Below are positions 1-11,625 of a DNA stretch of 64,000 bases, piece after piece. Where the stretch lies: positions 28,816,339-28,880,338 of the forward strand of contig NC_133284.1 of the NCBI RefSeq assembly GCF_005239225.2. Reading direction: 5' to 3'. The notes under the pieces were generated by a model, which was given only the letters and a program-made list of their open reading frames with translations, ran no database searches and was not told where the DNA came from. The stretch's first letter is position 1. Every line of letters begins with the position of its first letter. The position numbers and the translations under genes were made by a program. Origin of the DNA: Populus alba (Eukaryota > Streptophyta > Magnoliopsida > Malpighiales > Salicaceae).

Positions 1-1640
1 AACTGAATTTACACTGCTTTCTTAACGATGGAAATTACTTTGTGAAGGATCGTTGTCAAAAGAGGAGAAACCTTGATGCTGTTAATGTGGAAGATGGTGT
101 TGGGACATTTGCACACGTACACCTCATACGTGTGCACAACAACTAAGTCGGGTTCTTGGTTGTGTAATGGAAGATTTGGAAAAGGTGAATATGTTGTCTT
201 GGTGAAGGCAGAATACAAGAATTTTGTGCGTTTGGATGATAGATTGTTTGACATGATGGAAGCAAAATTTAACGGCTGGGTTAAGAGACTTATTCATGTG
301 GCCAAACGAATTGAGGAGGATGTTGCCTGGCTAGACTGCCTAGTATAAGGCAGAATTGATGCCTTCGGTGGGGACCTTGACAAGGGATAGTACAAGGTAA
401 AGAAGACAAAATGGATTACTGAAATGAAAATTTAGTTGTGAGTGGCTAGCCTAGTCGATGAGGATTTAGGTGTGGCAAAACTGTCTTGGGCGAGGCAGAA
501 TTTGAGGATTTTCGTAACTTTGATGATAAACAAATCATGGTGATGAAAGTAGAGTTGATTGTCGTACAATGGACAAGTAAGCAATATCTAAAATTGATGC
601 ATGCAGGTTTGGCACGTAGAATGGTTAGAGAATTAAATGTTCATATGGGAGCTCATATGGTTCTTCAAAGTGATTTTATATGAATGTATTTTGTGAAGAG
701 GGATGGATACCTAGGATGCTTGTGATTAGTGTCCGAACTTCATGAAAACACACTTCCGAGTATGTGTGTTTGACATATGTCAAAAACTAACCGGCCAACA
801 CACAATTGTGTCACAGCTTGGTTTTGAAAGAGGTTGACAAAGAATTTGGTGTATTGAATTGTTCTTGAATGTGGGCAAAGCTAGAGGTTTTGTGGGGAGA
901 AACATGGATTGTGACAAGGAACAAATGTGATGTAAAGGTACTTCAAATTTGATCCGACAAGGGCATCGGGTTCTTTTGGTGGGGGTGGTTTGTAACAGTG
1001 TCAAATGTACATGAGGTGCACACTTTGACAGGCTGTCCAAAATAGTACTTAAGGGTGCTAGCAGTCATGCCAACAGTGGGATAAATCGGCTGCGCAGATT
1101 TGTGCAGGTTAGGTTCGTTAAAGAAAAATCAACACCATAGATTGTTGACAAACATGGGCTGGATGCTGGATTGTCCACGCTAGGCAGGAAAACTCATCAG
1201 GGGATAGGGTGATGAGAATAAGGGCTGTCGTAGAATTCAACAATGTTGACATTGGTAGCCTTCACGCAAATGCGAATTCGGCAACGCAGACATTGGCAAC
1301 CTGCACACAAATGCGATTTTGACAGTGTGCAACAACTTGTGCAAGTCATGGGTTTGACTTGGCACGATCTCAAACTTAGACTAAGGACTGTCCAAGGCAT
1401 GCAAGAGACCCAACAACTAACACAGCACAAATTGGCACTTATCATGTCGACAAGGTGTCACTTTTCCTCGTATGAAAGAAAGGCGCTTCACTTAAATTTT
1501 CTTCTGGGAGTTGGACTGAATACTGATACCTTTTTGATCCATAGACGCACGTTACCATTTTTCTGCAAAGATTTTTATGAATTCATTCATCTTAATCCTT
1601 GTAAACAGTTTTATGGTCCAAAAGGTTTGTCATAATAACC
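1..1640. other. Unassigned GC-richer block, probably decayed mobile or coding sequence
   Basis: This stretch is clearly richer in G and C than the AT-rich DNA that follows. It carries several short open frames (73-348 and 1243-1635 on +, 780-1040 on -), but none has a domain I recognise and none continues into another by a plausible splice. The abrupt change in composition near 1640 and the broken frames suggest a decayed transposon or gene remnant. That is inference; no terminal repeats were seen. Confidence 0.3.
111..135. repeat. Short inverted repeat with ACGTGT cores
   Basis: Arms GCACACGTA and TACGTGTGC match perfectly over 9 bases with a 7-base loop. Each arm holds an ACGT core. It could be a chance palindrome; nothing nearby shows a promoter. 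Confidence 0.4.
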
Positions 1641-2639
1641 GAAGACTAAGGTCAGAATTAAAGATTGGTTAAATAAAAAGGGTCAAAGATGGGGGATCTA
1701 AGTCACATGGCATGAAGGAAAGAAATCGAACATTATCATCGGAAGAAAAAGAAATTCTTATAGCAGAGTTGATTATAACTTAATACTTCTAGTTTATAAA
1801 AAAATTGATTAACTAATTTTGATTTTAAAGGTCAGTCCATGATTAATAAAATATGTTCTATTTTTTAATGTTTAAGTTCAAACCATTAATATAAAGTTAT
1901 TAAATTCTTCTGAAATCACTAAGCCAATGGGTTAAGTGAGCTCTTAAAATCGCTTAAAGAAGACTTAATCTACATTAACGTGCAGGTTGATACGAGAATA
2001 TCCTGTCGAATCAAAAAGTTCTTGTAGCAAAAACAATAAAAGTAAAAAATAATAATTCTTTAATTGGTGTTGACTATCCTTGATTTTGTAATTGTTTGTT
2101 CCAAAAATATTCTTTCATTTGTCAATTTTTCCATTTTACTAATTTTTTTCTTCATTCTATTTCTCTAAGATTGGAAAAATAAGTAAATTGAATACTTGGC
2201 CAAAGAAAAAATTAATCATATTACCATAAAAATTATTAAATTAATTTTTTTCAAGAATAATAAACAGAATTAGCTAGTCGTTTAAAACACAAAAGTTGTA
2301 TTACCATGACAAATATTAAATCGGCAAACGCTATGAAAGTGAGGAGATATTTTAGCCTAATTTTAATATGGGTAATTATAATTTTCTAGGATGGACTTAT
2401 AGACTCTTATATGATGGCATGAATAAGCCCCTCATTGTGATCATAGGAAGAATTGTTGAGAGAATATTTATATCTTTAATTGAAAAGAGAATATTTTCTC
2501 TGTACTAAAGATGCGTTGTGAATACTGAATAAAATCCCATATTAATTTAAAATGAAAAAAAACAAAAAGGAATTAATATATAAAGATGGATTGATAATAC
2601 CCAAAATAGTTAGGATTTTTGAAAAAATAGAGGTAAGCC
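1641..2639. other. AT-rich intergenic DNA, nothing recognised
   Basis: The stretch is AT-rich with frequent stops in all frames. I see no gene, hairpin or terminal repeat that I can support. Confidence 0.5.
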
Positions 2640-3000
2640 CAAGTTCTGGCGGTGCCACATTCAAATGATATGATTAAATTGTTAATGTATTTTTTTCTTA
2701 ACCTGCACTCCACTCCAACACCAGTTATTTATTCTCGTATAAATACTCAACAATATATTAGTTTTAATTGTGTAAATTCATACTGTCTTATTCTCTTTAA
2801 AAATACTCACTCAACAACATATTAGTTTTAATTGTGTAAATTTATACTGTTAACTCTCAAGTGTTTCCTTTCTTATAATACTCTTATCTTCTTGCATTGT
2901 ATCTATTTATTTTGATCAATACTACAAAACCAGTTATATATGTTGGCAAAACTTTCTTCTTCTTTTTTAATTTCATGGTATTAGAGCCTTTTAAAGCTAA
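2640..3000 (+). mobile_element. Relic of a Ty1/copia-like 5' LTR with primer binding site
   Basis: At 2976-2987 TGGTATTAGAGC differs by one base from the usual copia primer binding site TGGTATCAGAGC, which pairs with initiator methionine tRNA. The AT-rich DNA before it contains a promoter-like stretch and a 40-base direct repeat (about 2747-2786 and 2810-2849), as expected for an LTR interior. No gag-pol frame or second LTR follows; the tract gives way to MITE sequence near 3103. Boundaries are approximate. Confidence 0.45.
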
Positions 3001-3782
3001 CGCTATAATTTTTACTTAATTAGACACATTTCTTCATAATATTATTTTCATCTTCTTTCAATGATTTTGAAAGCCTTCATCCACTCAATATTTCTTATAA
3101 CTTTGCCTGTTTAGGACTGTGATAGTGGTTGCAGTTCAAAGTGTTTTTTGTTTAGAAATACATCAAAATGATGTTTTTTAAAAAAAAAAATTATTTTTTA
3201 GATCATGCTAAAAAATATAGTAATTAGCAACTAACTAATCCATTGCAAATAAAACTAAAATCCGTTGCTAAAACAATTTAGCAACGGCAAATATTGGATG
3301 CAAATATGTTGTTGCTGATTTTTCAACAACAGATTTGTTTGTTGCTGATTTCACAGCAACAGATATTCCAATGCTTACAATTTTCAATGGATAAACTGAT
3401 GCTCACAAACCAGAAATGGATTTTTCGTTGCTTATATTAGGAATAGATTTTTCATTGCTGGTTTTCTGAATCAACAACGGATTTTACATTGCTTATTGAT
3501 GAATTATTTACAATTAGCAACGGAAAATCAGTTGCTGACTATATTATTTTTATTAAATTAATTTTTTTATATCAAAATGACTTTTAATTTGTTTAATTAA
3601 TTATTTATGGATGTTTTAAAAGTTGTAGAATATATATAAACAACATAAATTAATATTAAAAATGACTTTATCACCAATAAAAAAATGGAATAAAAATAAT
3701 ATTTATATTATGAAAATTTAGTTAAACTTGCATTAATGTAAATAAGTCGAAATACAATAAAAAGAAACAACAAAAGATACAA

Positions 3783-6004
3783 TCATGGTGCTTGTTGCGA
3801 AGACGAACTATGATATTTTGGATCGACGCCAGATGAATCAGGATATAGTGGTCGAAGTGTAGGTTGATAAATTGGTGAAGATGTGGGACCTATAGGTGTC
3901 ATTATCTGGGGAGCCATAAGTGGTGGTATAGATGGGGCTATTGGTGTTGGCATTGATGAGGCCAAAGGTGGTGGCATACCTTGGTCAATATTTGATGTTC
4001 CACCATGGTATCTAAGATTGTTCATAAGATATTCTTTCATGGAATCCATTTGCCGTTTCATTTCAAAAACAAAATCATCGTTTTTCTTTATCTCCTCTTC
4101 TTTATTTTTTATCTCCTTTTGCAATGCTCGTTATGATGATAATTCCTTCAACCCCGAAACCTTACATTGTGCCTCTTTCACACATCGTGAAATGCTTGAA
4201 GCATAACCATTAGGAAATGATAATTCCTTCATCCAGGACAAAACTTCTTGTTGTTGTTTCTTGTGTAGACAATAAGTGCCTTTAGGTTTGTAAACCCGAC
4301 CACTCGTATCTTGTTGCAAATGTAAATTTGGCTTCTTATAATACAACTGAATATCCAACCTAGCCTTTAAATTGTCCTTGCTTCTATTAAGACAATCAAT
4401 TACTGTATAAAAAATATTTTCAAAGACATTTTTCTTAATATGCATGACATCAAGATTATGACGAATAAATTTGTATACCAATATGGAAGCTTCAAGAAAA
4501 TGCTCTTCTTCACCTAATTGTGTTTAACACCAAAGCCATAAATTTTATCATTATATGATGAACTTCCATTATGTCTCTTAGTAAACTTGGACACTTCATT
4601 TAACATTTTCAAACCAGATGGACGAGGTAAAGGAGGGAGACTTTCAATTACTCATTTTAAAAACTTATCAAATTGACATCTACATGGGTAGTTCATGGGT
4701 AGGAATCGTCGATGACAATAAAAAAAATATAGTTTTCTCATTTTTTAATCTAAAAGCCTTGTTATGCTCTATTACAATAAGGACAAGACAAGCCATGGGT
4801 ACTCCAACCAAATAACATTTTCCATATGCTGGAAAGTCATCTAATGTCCCCATCAAAGCTGCTTTTATTGAAAATTTTCCTTTTTATATACATCATATGT
4901 TTCAGCACCAACAAACCACAAATTCTTTAACCCATCAATCAAAGGTCTTAGGAAAACATCAAGCTTTTTCCTTGGATTCTTTGGCTCATAAATCATCATT
5001 GCCAAAAACATGAACAGTCCAGCCATGCACTTCCACGGAGGCAAATTAAAAACAATCACAATTACTGGCCAACAAGAGTATGTATTTGAAGATATGTCAA
5101 ATGGACAAAACCCATCAGTTCATAAACCTAACCGAATATTTTGCGGATCTGATGCAAAGCTTAAGTGGACACGATTAAACTCCTTTCATGCCTCCCCATC
5201 AGATAGGTACACCATAACCCCATTATCTAACTTATGAAAATGATGCCATGTCATATCTTTGGCATGATATGGAGACATGAGCAATCTCTTAAGCCTTGGT
5301 GTTAAGGGAAAGTATCGGAGTTGCTTCTCCGCCTTATTGGAACCTTTACTAGTCGATTTCTAGGTTTGTATTGTAAACTTCCACAAAAATCACAATTTAT
5401 TTTCATTGCATCTGCTTCATAGTACAACATATAATAATTGGGACACACATCATATTTCTCATAACCAAGTCCAAGTGGCCGCATAAATTTCTTGACATCA
5501 TAAAAATTTGATACAAAATTTCATAATTAGGCAGACAACTTTTTGTAAAATCAATAAATTTGTTGAAGGCAGTCTGAGTCAAATTTAAAGTTGACTTCAT
5601 ATTAAGCAATTGTACACAAGCATATAATTTGAATTGTTTGGTGCACCCATCCCACAAAGACTCCTTAATAGCTTTCAAAAGCTTAAAAAAATTAGTTGCC
5701 TCCAGATTTGGAAGTTCCTTTGCTACCACAGGACTAGATACATTATCATTAGAGTACGCATCACCAACCCCCATTGCATCCATAACCGGATTTCTATATG
5801 GATTTTTCTAGACAAATAATCATTCACAAACAAATGACTAATTCCAACTGATGAAGTTCTAGCCAATATTAGTTCTGTGACATAAGGCTCCCCATGTACC
5901 CAATTTTCATAATAAGGTAAAAAACCTTTTGTCAATAGATTCTTACCATAGGCATCATCTTCCTTTAAAAAACTTTTCGATTTTTGCACCTCACACAAGG
6001 ACAT
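3783..6004 (-). pseudogene. TNP2-type CACTA transposase, broken
   Basis: Read 5' to 3' on the minus strand the fragments follow the order of plant TNP2 transposases. At 6004-5870 is a transposase-associated domain stretch (KGFLPYYENWVHGEPYV). At 5484-5302 is CPNYYMLYY followed by a C-x2-C pair. At 5059-4865 is NLPPWKCM and DVFLRPLIDGLKNLW. At 4481-4370 is HNLDVMHIKKNVFENI with KARLDIQ. Fragment 4124-3783 begins with a charged, coiled-coil-like segment and runs into a proline-rich tail. Frames change between fragments and stops separate them, so no functional transposase can be made. Introns may explain some gaps, but not all. Confidence 0.75.
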
Positions 6005-6280
6005 TTAATTTTTTCCCCTAGATTAGTTATTTTTTATTAATTGAAAAATAAAAATTGATAAAATATTCGTAGACACCTTTGAATGTATTCAGGACGAGAG
6101 ATGATCATGCCATAAGGACGACGATACATCACGATCAATCATCCATATTAATCTAATTAACATGATAACACTAATAAACATTTTAGAAATAAGCATACTT
6201 CTTTAACTACTAGTACTTAAACAATCCTTTAAAATAAAATATGTACCACATAAACAAACTTCAATTATTTGTCCAGCTCA

Positions 6281-6320
6281 GACACACACACACACACACA
6301 CATGCATGCACACACACACA
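6281..6320. repeat. (CA)n microsatellite, interrupted
   Basis: A run of CA dinucleotides is broken by CATGCATGCA. It lies inside the CACTA element. Confidence 0.8.
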
Positions 6321-6594
6321 CATAGTTATAGCCAAGAAATTAGTACTTTTAGAGTTCATGGAGGAGCTCATGTTCTTAAGAATTATTGTGGTTGCTTATT
6401 TAAGGGCAGCTGTTTCCAATTGGAAAATATATTTAATAACCTTAAAACTTTACAACAATTTTATAACTTGAGGGAGCATTAGATCTTGACAGATTTTGTT
6501 GGCAGTCTACATAAATAGTAGAGTTATGCTTCATGTGACGAGGGGGAACTTTTTTGTCTATCTGTAATTGGTATTTATAAACGTTTTCTTTTAG

Positions 6595-6720
6595 GGTAAG
6601 CTAGAAGATGGACAAGAAATTCATGTGAAGAGGCTGTCAAGGAGTTCTAGACAAGGATTAAATGAGTTCAAAAATGAAGTGATACTGATTAACAAGCTTC
6701 AGCACATAAATCTTGTAAAG
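6595..6720 (+). pseudogene. Receptor-like kinase exon fragment (S-domain/G-type lectin RLK) inside the CACTA element
   Basis: The frame from GGT at 6595 reads [15 protein letters not shown], then [10 protein letters not shown] and [11 protein letters not shown], followed by a stop a few codons later. This matches the glycine-loop end, the VxVK catalytic lysine region and the C-helix of plant S-domain receptor-like kinases. It begins right after a good splice acceptor (TTTTCTTTTAG), as the corresponding exon does in those genes. Only this exon is seen; the rest of the kinase, the lectin domain and the membrane segment are absent. It runs opposite to the transposase. I infer gene-fragment capture or insertion, and it should not make a kinase. 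Confidence 0.75.
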
Positions 6721-6724
6721 CTTT

Positions 6725-9230
6725 CTAATTGAATTCATTTTCACATATATTTTAACCATTAAAATTGAATTCAATTACATGATTTAATAATTTATTTGAA
6801 ATATAAGAATTGTAATAAGTTTTTAATTGAATCCATATTTAAAAAAAATTGTTATTTATCCATTTTCTTTTTTATTATTAGAGTAAACTATTATTTGATC
6901 CTTATAGTCGTAGTGAAATAATGATTGGTCTGTTTGGTTTGAAAAAAACTCAATATTAAGTTTTTATATTTTTTATATCTTTTTGGCACTTGTCGTCTCA
7001 TAACATTTTTTTTTCTTCTAAGATCTAACTTGAAAATTTTCAATCTTGAACAAGATTACAAATGCATTTTGAAATTTCAAAATAACTAACATTTAATTTA
7101 TAACAAGGAACTAACTTATGGTTTTCAAAAACATAATGACTAACTTATAAAATCATAAAAAATGCATAGACTAAATAATAATTTACTCTAATTATTATCT
7201 CTTAAAACCTCTAACTTAATAGGAATCTGTTATGGTTATGACATAATTTTCTACAAAACCGAGCCTTTGTATAAAAGGAAATTCCAATGAGATGCTTTTA
7301 GTTCAAAGAGCAAAACAACAAGGTATAAAAAGAATAGCAAAAATAACTTAACTGTAAATAAACCTAGCTAACCAAAAGTCAGATCAATAGAAAGGCAGTA
7401 CATGACCAACAATTCACAGCAAGTAACTACTGCCTTCCCAGCAACAATCAAAATAAATTTGTAGTTAATTGATATATTATTTAGTCACCTCCAAGTTTCA
7501 TTTTGGTCTTATAATTTCCATCCAAAAAGAAACTCAATATCAGATTTAATGAAAGAAAATCATTCAATTAATTTTTTTATACAAACTCGCATTGAATAAG
7601 GAAAGAAAAAAGACAGTCCTATGCCCATAAAAGTTAATTGAACATAACCAGCATCATGTTCACATGAACCTCTAAAACTAGGATCTACAAAGAAAATAAA
7701 TTTAAATATAGATTATCTTGTCTGAATGAAAGGCATAGTTCCAATTAATTGAAAAGATTAGGATAGGTATGCCCAACAGATAAATTCCAAGATACTAGTT
7801 TATCAATCAATACAAAGTTACACCACCATTTTAATTGATCAAAGTATGATATAATTAAACAACCATCTAAAAATGGAGCAAAATAGACTTACCTCAGCCC
7901 CAAAAATCAATGGCCAAGGTGGAGATTTTATTATTGCAACCCAATCAGACTTAACCAACTTTATTGGTTTATATTGTGATCCAATAAAACTATTCATATT
8001 ACTTGAAAAATAAAAAAAACATAAACAGTATGTTAAATCCATCCCCACTATAACCATTGTTAGTCTTTAAAACAAATCCAAGTTAAACCATAAAAAATAG
8101 AAAGAATATCAGCATTGGTAGCTCCTAAATCAACCATCCACCACCATAAAGAATTTTATACTTGATTAATGGAAGAATATGCTGAAAATTTATAACATGA
8201 TTGAATATTTCATTAGTGAGAAACATGAGGACAGAACAAAATAGGTTGTGTAAGCCTTATTCTAAATTACTAAAAACTTTCCTGAAGAACAAGTTTATTC
8301 GTCAATGTAAATTAATTTACAAGAAACAAACTTCTTAATGCAGTTCTCAAAAAGTAATCAGAGTATACCCTACTTGTAAAAGCTGTTCAATTTTGAAATT
8401 TAGGAATATAATACAAAATAAATCTGCTATAAGAGTAACAAGAAATTTCCATCAATTGCTCTTTTCCAGACACTTGAATTTATGAATCGTAACCCTACAA
8501 ATTAAATTAGAGGTTGTGATAAATTTTCAATTAAACATGCATAATTAGGTTATAGATTATGGTAAAAACATTTCATAAACCCTTATATTATCGAAGGAAT
8601 AGCCTAAAACCATTATTCAAACAATAAAAAAAACATTGTTACCTGTGTTCTTGAGTTCTAGGTGAGCGAGATGAATCTACACGACAGAATAACACTTGAG
8701 ATTGGGAAAGATAGGTTAAAACTTTTTAGTGTAAGTTAAATTGCAATAGAGAAAAACAAAAACCCTAAATTAATTACCTGAATTATTGAAGAAAAGAGTG
8801 CAAAACCCCACCCATTTACAAAGAGAAGGGGTAAATCATGATGTTCGATAGTGATAATGATGGGTCCGGTGGGATGTTGCCATGGGTCTGTATTTTTGGT
8901 GGTTTACAGAGAAAAATTGAATCTGTTAAAATAAAGGAGAAGAAGATGAAGAACAAAATTAGGGATGTTGAAGACAAAGTTTGGGACAAAGGAAAATCAA
9001 ATCGATGAAGAAAAAGTGATTTTTCAACAGTTATGGATGTTATTAGGGACGAAGGAGATCCACTGAAAGTTAATTAATTTTCAGTTGTTGGTTTCTTTGT
9101 TCTCTGTTTACGTTTCTAAGGGGAGTACAAGTGTATAATTAGCAATGACAGTAGAATTAAACAGTTGAGATTTTATCATATCAAAATTAATTAACAGTCT
9201 ATATAATTTTGGTTTTATATTAAGATTTAA
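6725..9230. other. AT-rich interior of the CACTA element
   Basis: This part has no recognisable coding domain. The minus-strand side of 8640-9060 is less AT-rich and could be the transposon's 5' leader region, but that is only position-based inference. Confidence 0.35.
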
Positions 9231-9529
9231 ATAATTATTTTTTCAATTAGCAACAAATAATCTATTGCAAAATTTATGTTGCCTTGAGCAACGATTTTCC
9301 GTTGCTAAAGCTTGCTAATATTAAAAAAATAATATATGTGTAATCCGTTACAAATTTGTTACTGAATTTAGTAACTGAATTATCCGTTGTTAAATTTAGA
9401 TGTTAACAACTTTTTTTTTAGTAGTATCAGCATATCAAAATAATCTAAAAATATAAAAAATAAAATTTAACAAAAAAATATTCTAAATTTAAGGGAACAT
9501 GGTTTAAACCGTATTCCCAAATGGACCCT

Positions 9530-10363
9530 AAATTAATCATTTCTCCATACCAACATCTTTTAAACTTGATGGCCTAAGTTACCTAGTATGGTGGCCACAA
9601 TTTCAGTCATTTCATATTAAAAATGACCTCTTAGGATTCGTGGAAATTTCATCCAAGTTCCTCTTAGGATTCATGTTTGAAGAGAAATACTTAGAGATAT
9701 TCACTTGTGAGTGAAATGCAACAAAAAATGAGGCATGTATATAAACTGGGGAAAGAAGAAGAAGAAAAGGGTGTAGCTTATATATGGAATTAAAGTGGCA
9801 TTGAACTTAAGATTCTTCATATTCGAACCTTTTTATTAAAAAAAAAAAAAAAAAACAATTATGTCGTCAAGCACGTCTATTCATCTTTAAATGATCTTGC
9901 TAGGTCCACAATAAATTTAAAGTGATTGGGTCTAAATTGAAAAGCTAAAGCATTTGAAAAGCCAAGTGTGATAAGCAAGAATCCAAAAATCATTGAAGAA
10001 AGCAGCATTTGATCTCTGGGGTCTGATCCCTCTGTGTTCGCCTCCACAATCCACACACAACGCTTGTCTAATCGGCTTGTTCTTATTACCAATCCTGAAA
10101 GCCACCGCTCCAGCTTCTTCTTCTTCTTCTTCTTCTTTATGTTTATTTGATAATGTGATGGATGATATTTTTTTAATTGAAATTATATATTTTTTTAGTT
10201 TTTACAGTAAAGACATTTTAAACAAAATCTCAAACCACAAAAACAAACATTCTTCATAAACTTTATAAAAAAACAATTATAATAAATACGGTATGTATAT
10301 GTCGATAACAAACAGGTGCAAGACTTTTGTTGGTTAGTTTGATTGTGAGTTTTGCCTTTCATT
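9530..10363. other. Intergenic DNA, no gene recognised
   Basis: The stretch holds a poly(A) run at 9838-9856 and a TTC/CTT-rich patch near 10110-10138. Short open frames at 9877-10259 on both strands are probably chance. The left copy of the target duplication of the next SINE lies at 10349-10363. Confidence 0.4.
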
Positions 10364-10508
10364 TTATTTATTTATTTTTTGATTTAGGTGGGTGTCCGGA
10401 TCAGCTTGCGCGCACCACGACTAATCCCATGGCTCACTGAACATCCTGCAAATCCAACATGTAAGCACCGCGAGGATGACAGGCGTGCACAGTGAGATTT
10501 CAACCGAG
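10364..10508 (-). mobile_element. 5'-truncated SINE with 15-bp target duplication
   Basis: A perfect 15-base direct repeat, GTTTTGCCTTTCATT, flanks the element at 10349-10363 and 10509-10523. A T-rich run at the left side is the A-tail of a minus-strand element. Its 3' domain (revcomp GGGATTAGTCGTGGTGCGCG and CAAGCTGATCCGGACACCCAC) is shared with the SINE at 12633-12812. The 5' head starts near a box-B-like GGTTGAAATCTC, so box A is missing. Confidence 0.8.
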
Positions 10509-10523
10509 GTTTTGCCTTTCATT

Positions 10524-10737
10524 CTTGTTTTTCCCCCCCGGTTTAACCTATAGCTAGTGGGACTCTCCTATGTAGCTTCACAATGATTTATTCTGGTGGG
10601 TTTTGCTTTAATTACTATGTCATTAATCATATTCGTTTCTTTTCCTTACTTTTGCTTCATACGTTATAATTGTCTCTGAGGGTCAGGGTCGGTCCATTAA
10701 TACTCATGGAAAGTTCGATCTGATCAAGACCATTAGT
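10524..10737 (+). promoter_or_regulatory. Upstream region of MIR172, possible promoter/5' part of the primary transcript
   Basis: This less AT-rich stretch between a SINE and the hairpin is the only room close by for the start of the primary transcript. No clear TATA box stands out. The SINE at 10364-10508 has inserted within about 230 bases of the stem. Assignment is by position only. Confidence 0.35.
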
Positions 10738-10873
10738 CTATATTGGCGGACGCGGCATCATCAAGATTCACAAACTTCAAGGCTTGAGTGAGAGGGGTGG
10801 CATACGGTCACCTCCTTTAGTCGAAAGGGTCCTTTTTTATGGGAATCTTGATGATGCTGCATCGGCAAATATG
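10738..10873 (+). ncRNA. MIR172: MIR172 precursor hairpin
   Basis: The 3' arm at 10842-10862 holds a 21-nt sequence whose core GAATCTTGATGATGCTGC is the conserved plant miR172 (the variant starting GGAAUC). The 5' arm at 10752-10772 holds the matching star strand (core GCATCATCAAGATTC). The two pair almost fully, with one G:U wobble, a mismatch at mature position 1 and 2-nt 3' overhangs on both sides, as Dicer-like 1 products should. The lower stem continues (ATATTGG against CAAATAT). The loop is about 69 nt. miR172 represses AP2-like transcription factors (AP2, TOE-type) and promotes the adult phase, flowering and floral patterning. Family identity is as good as sequence alone allows; expression cannot be seen. 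Confidence 0.93.
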
Positions 10874-11625
10874 TGACTATTCTTCTCTACTGTTGCATAC
10901 CAATTATGTCCAGCAAGCTCTTCGATTTGATCAAAGGTGGAGTGTAAGTCAACTGTCAAGCAAAAACCATGGAGGTAATATTTCCTCAACATGTCTCAAG
11001 CTGCTTGTTGGATGAATAAATTGTGTAGATTAAGTTATCATGTCCTTAAGTGATTTTCACCTGCACAACCTGCTTGCTTATCGTTGCCATCTAAGTGAGA
11101 CTTCATAAGCTGGTCTCAAGCTGCTTGCTTAAATTTCTTGGCATGGTTTACAGCTTTTAATTAGTTCTTAGAGAATCACTGAATAGTCAATATATAGAGA
11201 TCATATGATTATCTCTAAACTATTGTAATGTTTACTGTTTTAATAGAATGATTACTCTCCACTTTTATGGCATCAAAACTGCACCCAGAAACGTTATGTA
11301 GAAGGTTCTCGAAAGACTTGATTTCGTGCTTATAATAAGCTCTTTCTTTCTTTCTTGGATTCAGAGGAGAGCATTTAGCTCGATGATCATTTTTTTTATT
11401 TTTAAAATATTGTTTTCAGGTTATGGTTATCCAATCTAGTTCTTGCTCGGTTCTCGTCTCCCATAATTTGGTGATTTACTCGAGTGTTTATCTGCTGCAT
11501 TTAAACGGCAGTGTGCTGGTTCTCCTTCTTTGGCTGCTGGTCCGGGATTGTTCGGTGGTCTATCAGCTTCATTTGGTTGTGGCAACATTTTTTCAGTTTT
11601 CATCTTCTATTGTTCGATGATTTTA
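10874..11625 (+). other. Likely 3' part of the MIR172 primary transcript and flank
   Basis: Composition stays balanced to about 11620, unlike the AT-rich DNA beyond. It has an open frame at 11423-11620 with hydrophobic content, but I recognise no domain. Plant MIR172 primary transcripts usually extend several hundred bases past the hairpin, so part of this is probably transcribed; that is inference. Confidence 0.35.

Larger units (their letters stand above)
3204..9426 (-). mobile_element. Decayed CACTA (En/Spm) DNA transposon
   Basis: The right end read on the minus strand starts TACTACTAAAAAAAAAG, one base from a CACTA terminus. The left end (CATGCTAAAAAATATAG) is a more degenerate version. 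Both subterminal zones (about 3220-3540 and 9240-9415) repeat TTAGCAACGG/CCGTTGCTAA-type motifs in both orientations, as is typical of the transposase-binding subterminal repeats of this superfamily. A broken TNP2-type transposase lies inside on the minus strand. A kinase exon in the opposite orientation lies at 6595-6720. The 3-base target duplication is not clear, so ends may be off by a few bases. Confidence 0.7.
3103..9528 (+). mobile_element. Tourist-like (PIF/Harbinger) MITE split by a CACTA element
   Basis: The two halves lie at 3103-3203 and 9427-9528. Together they match the intact MITE at 11626-11838: the left half has GCCTGTTTAGGA, then the shared GAAATACAT and ATGATGTTTTTT segments; the right half resumes at TCAGCATATCAAAA and ends in TCCCAAATGGACCC. 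The ends resemble the GGGCCYGTTTGG terminal repeat of PIF/Harbinger MITEs. The 6.2 kb between them is CACTA-like, so the MITE was there first. Exact junctions are blurred by mutation. Confidence 0.65.

Noticed and set aside
1..1640. Evidence of bacterial or organelle DNA in the GC-richer first block
   Set aside because: No bacterial-style gene packing, ribosome binding sites or recognisable plastid or mitochondrial genes; the frames are short and broken.
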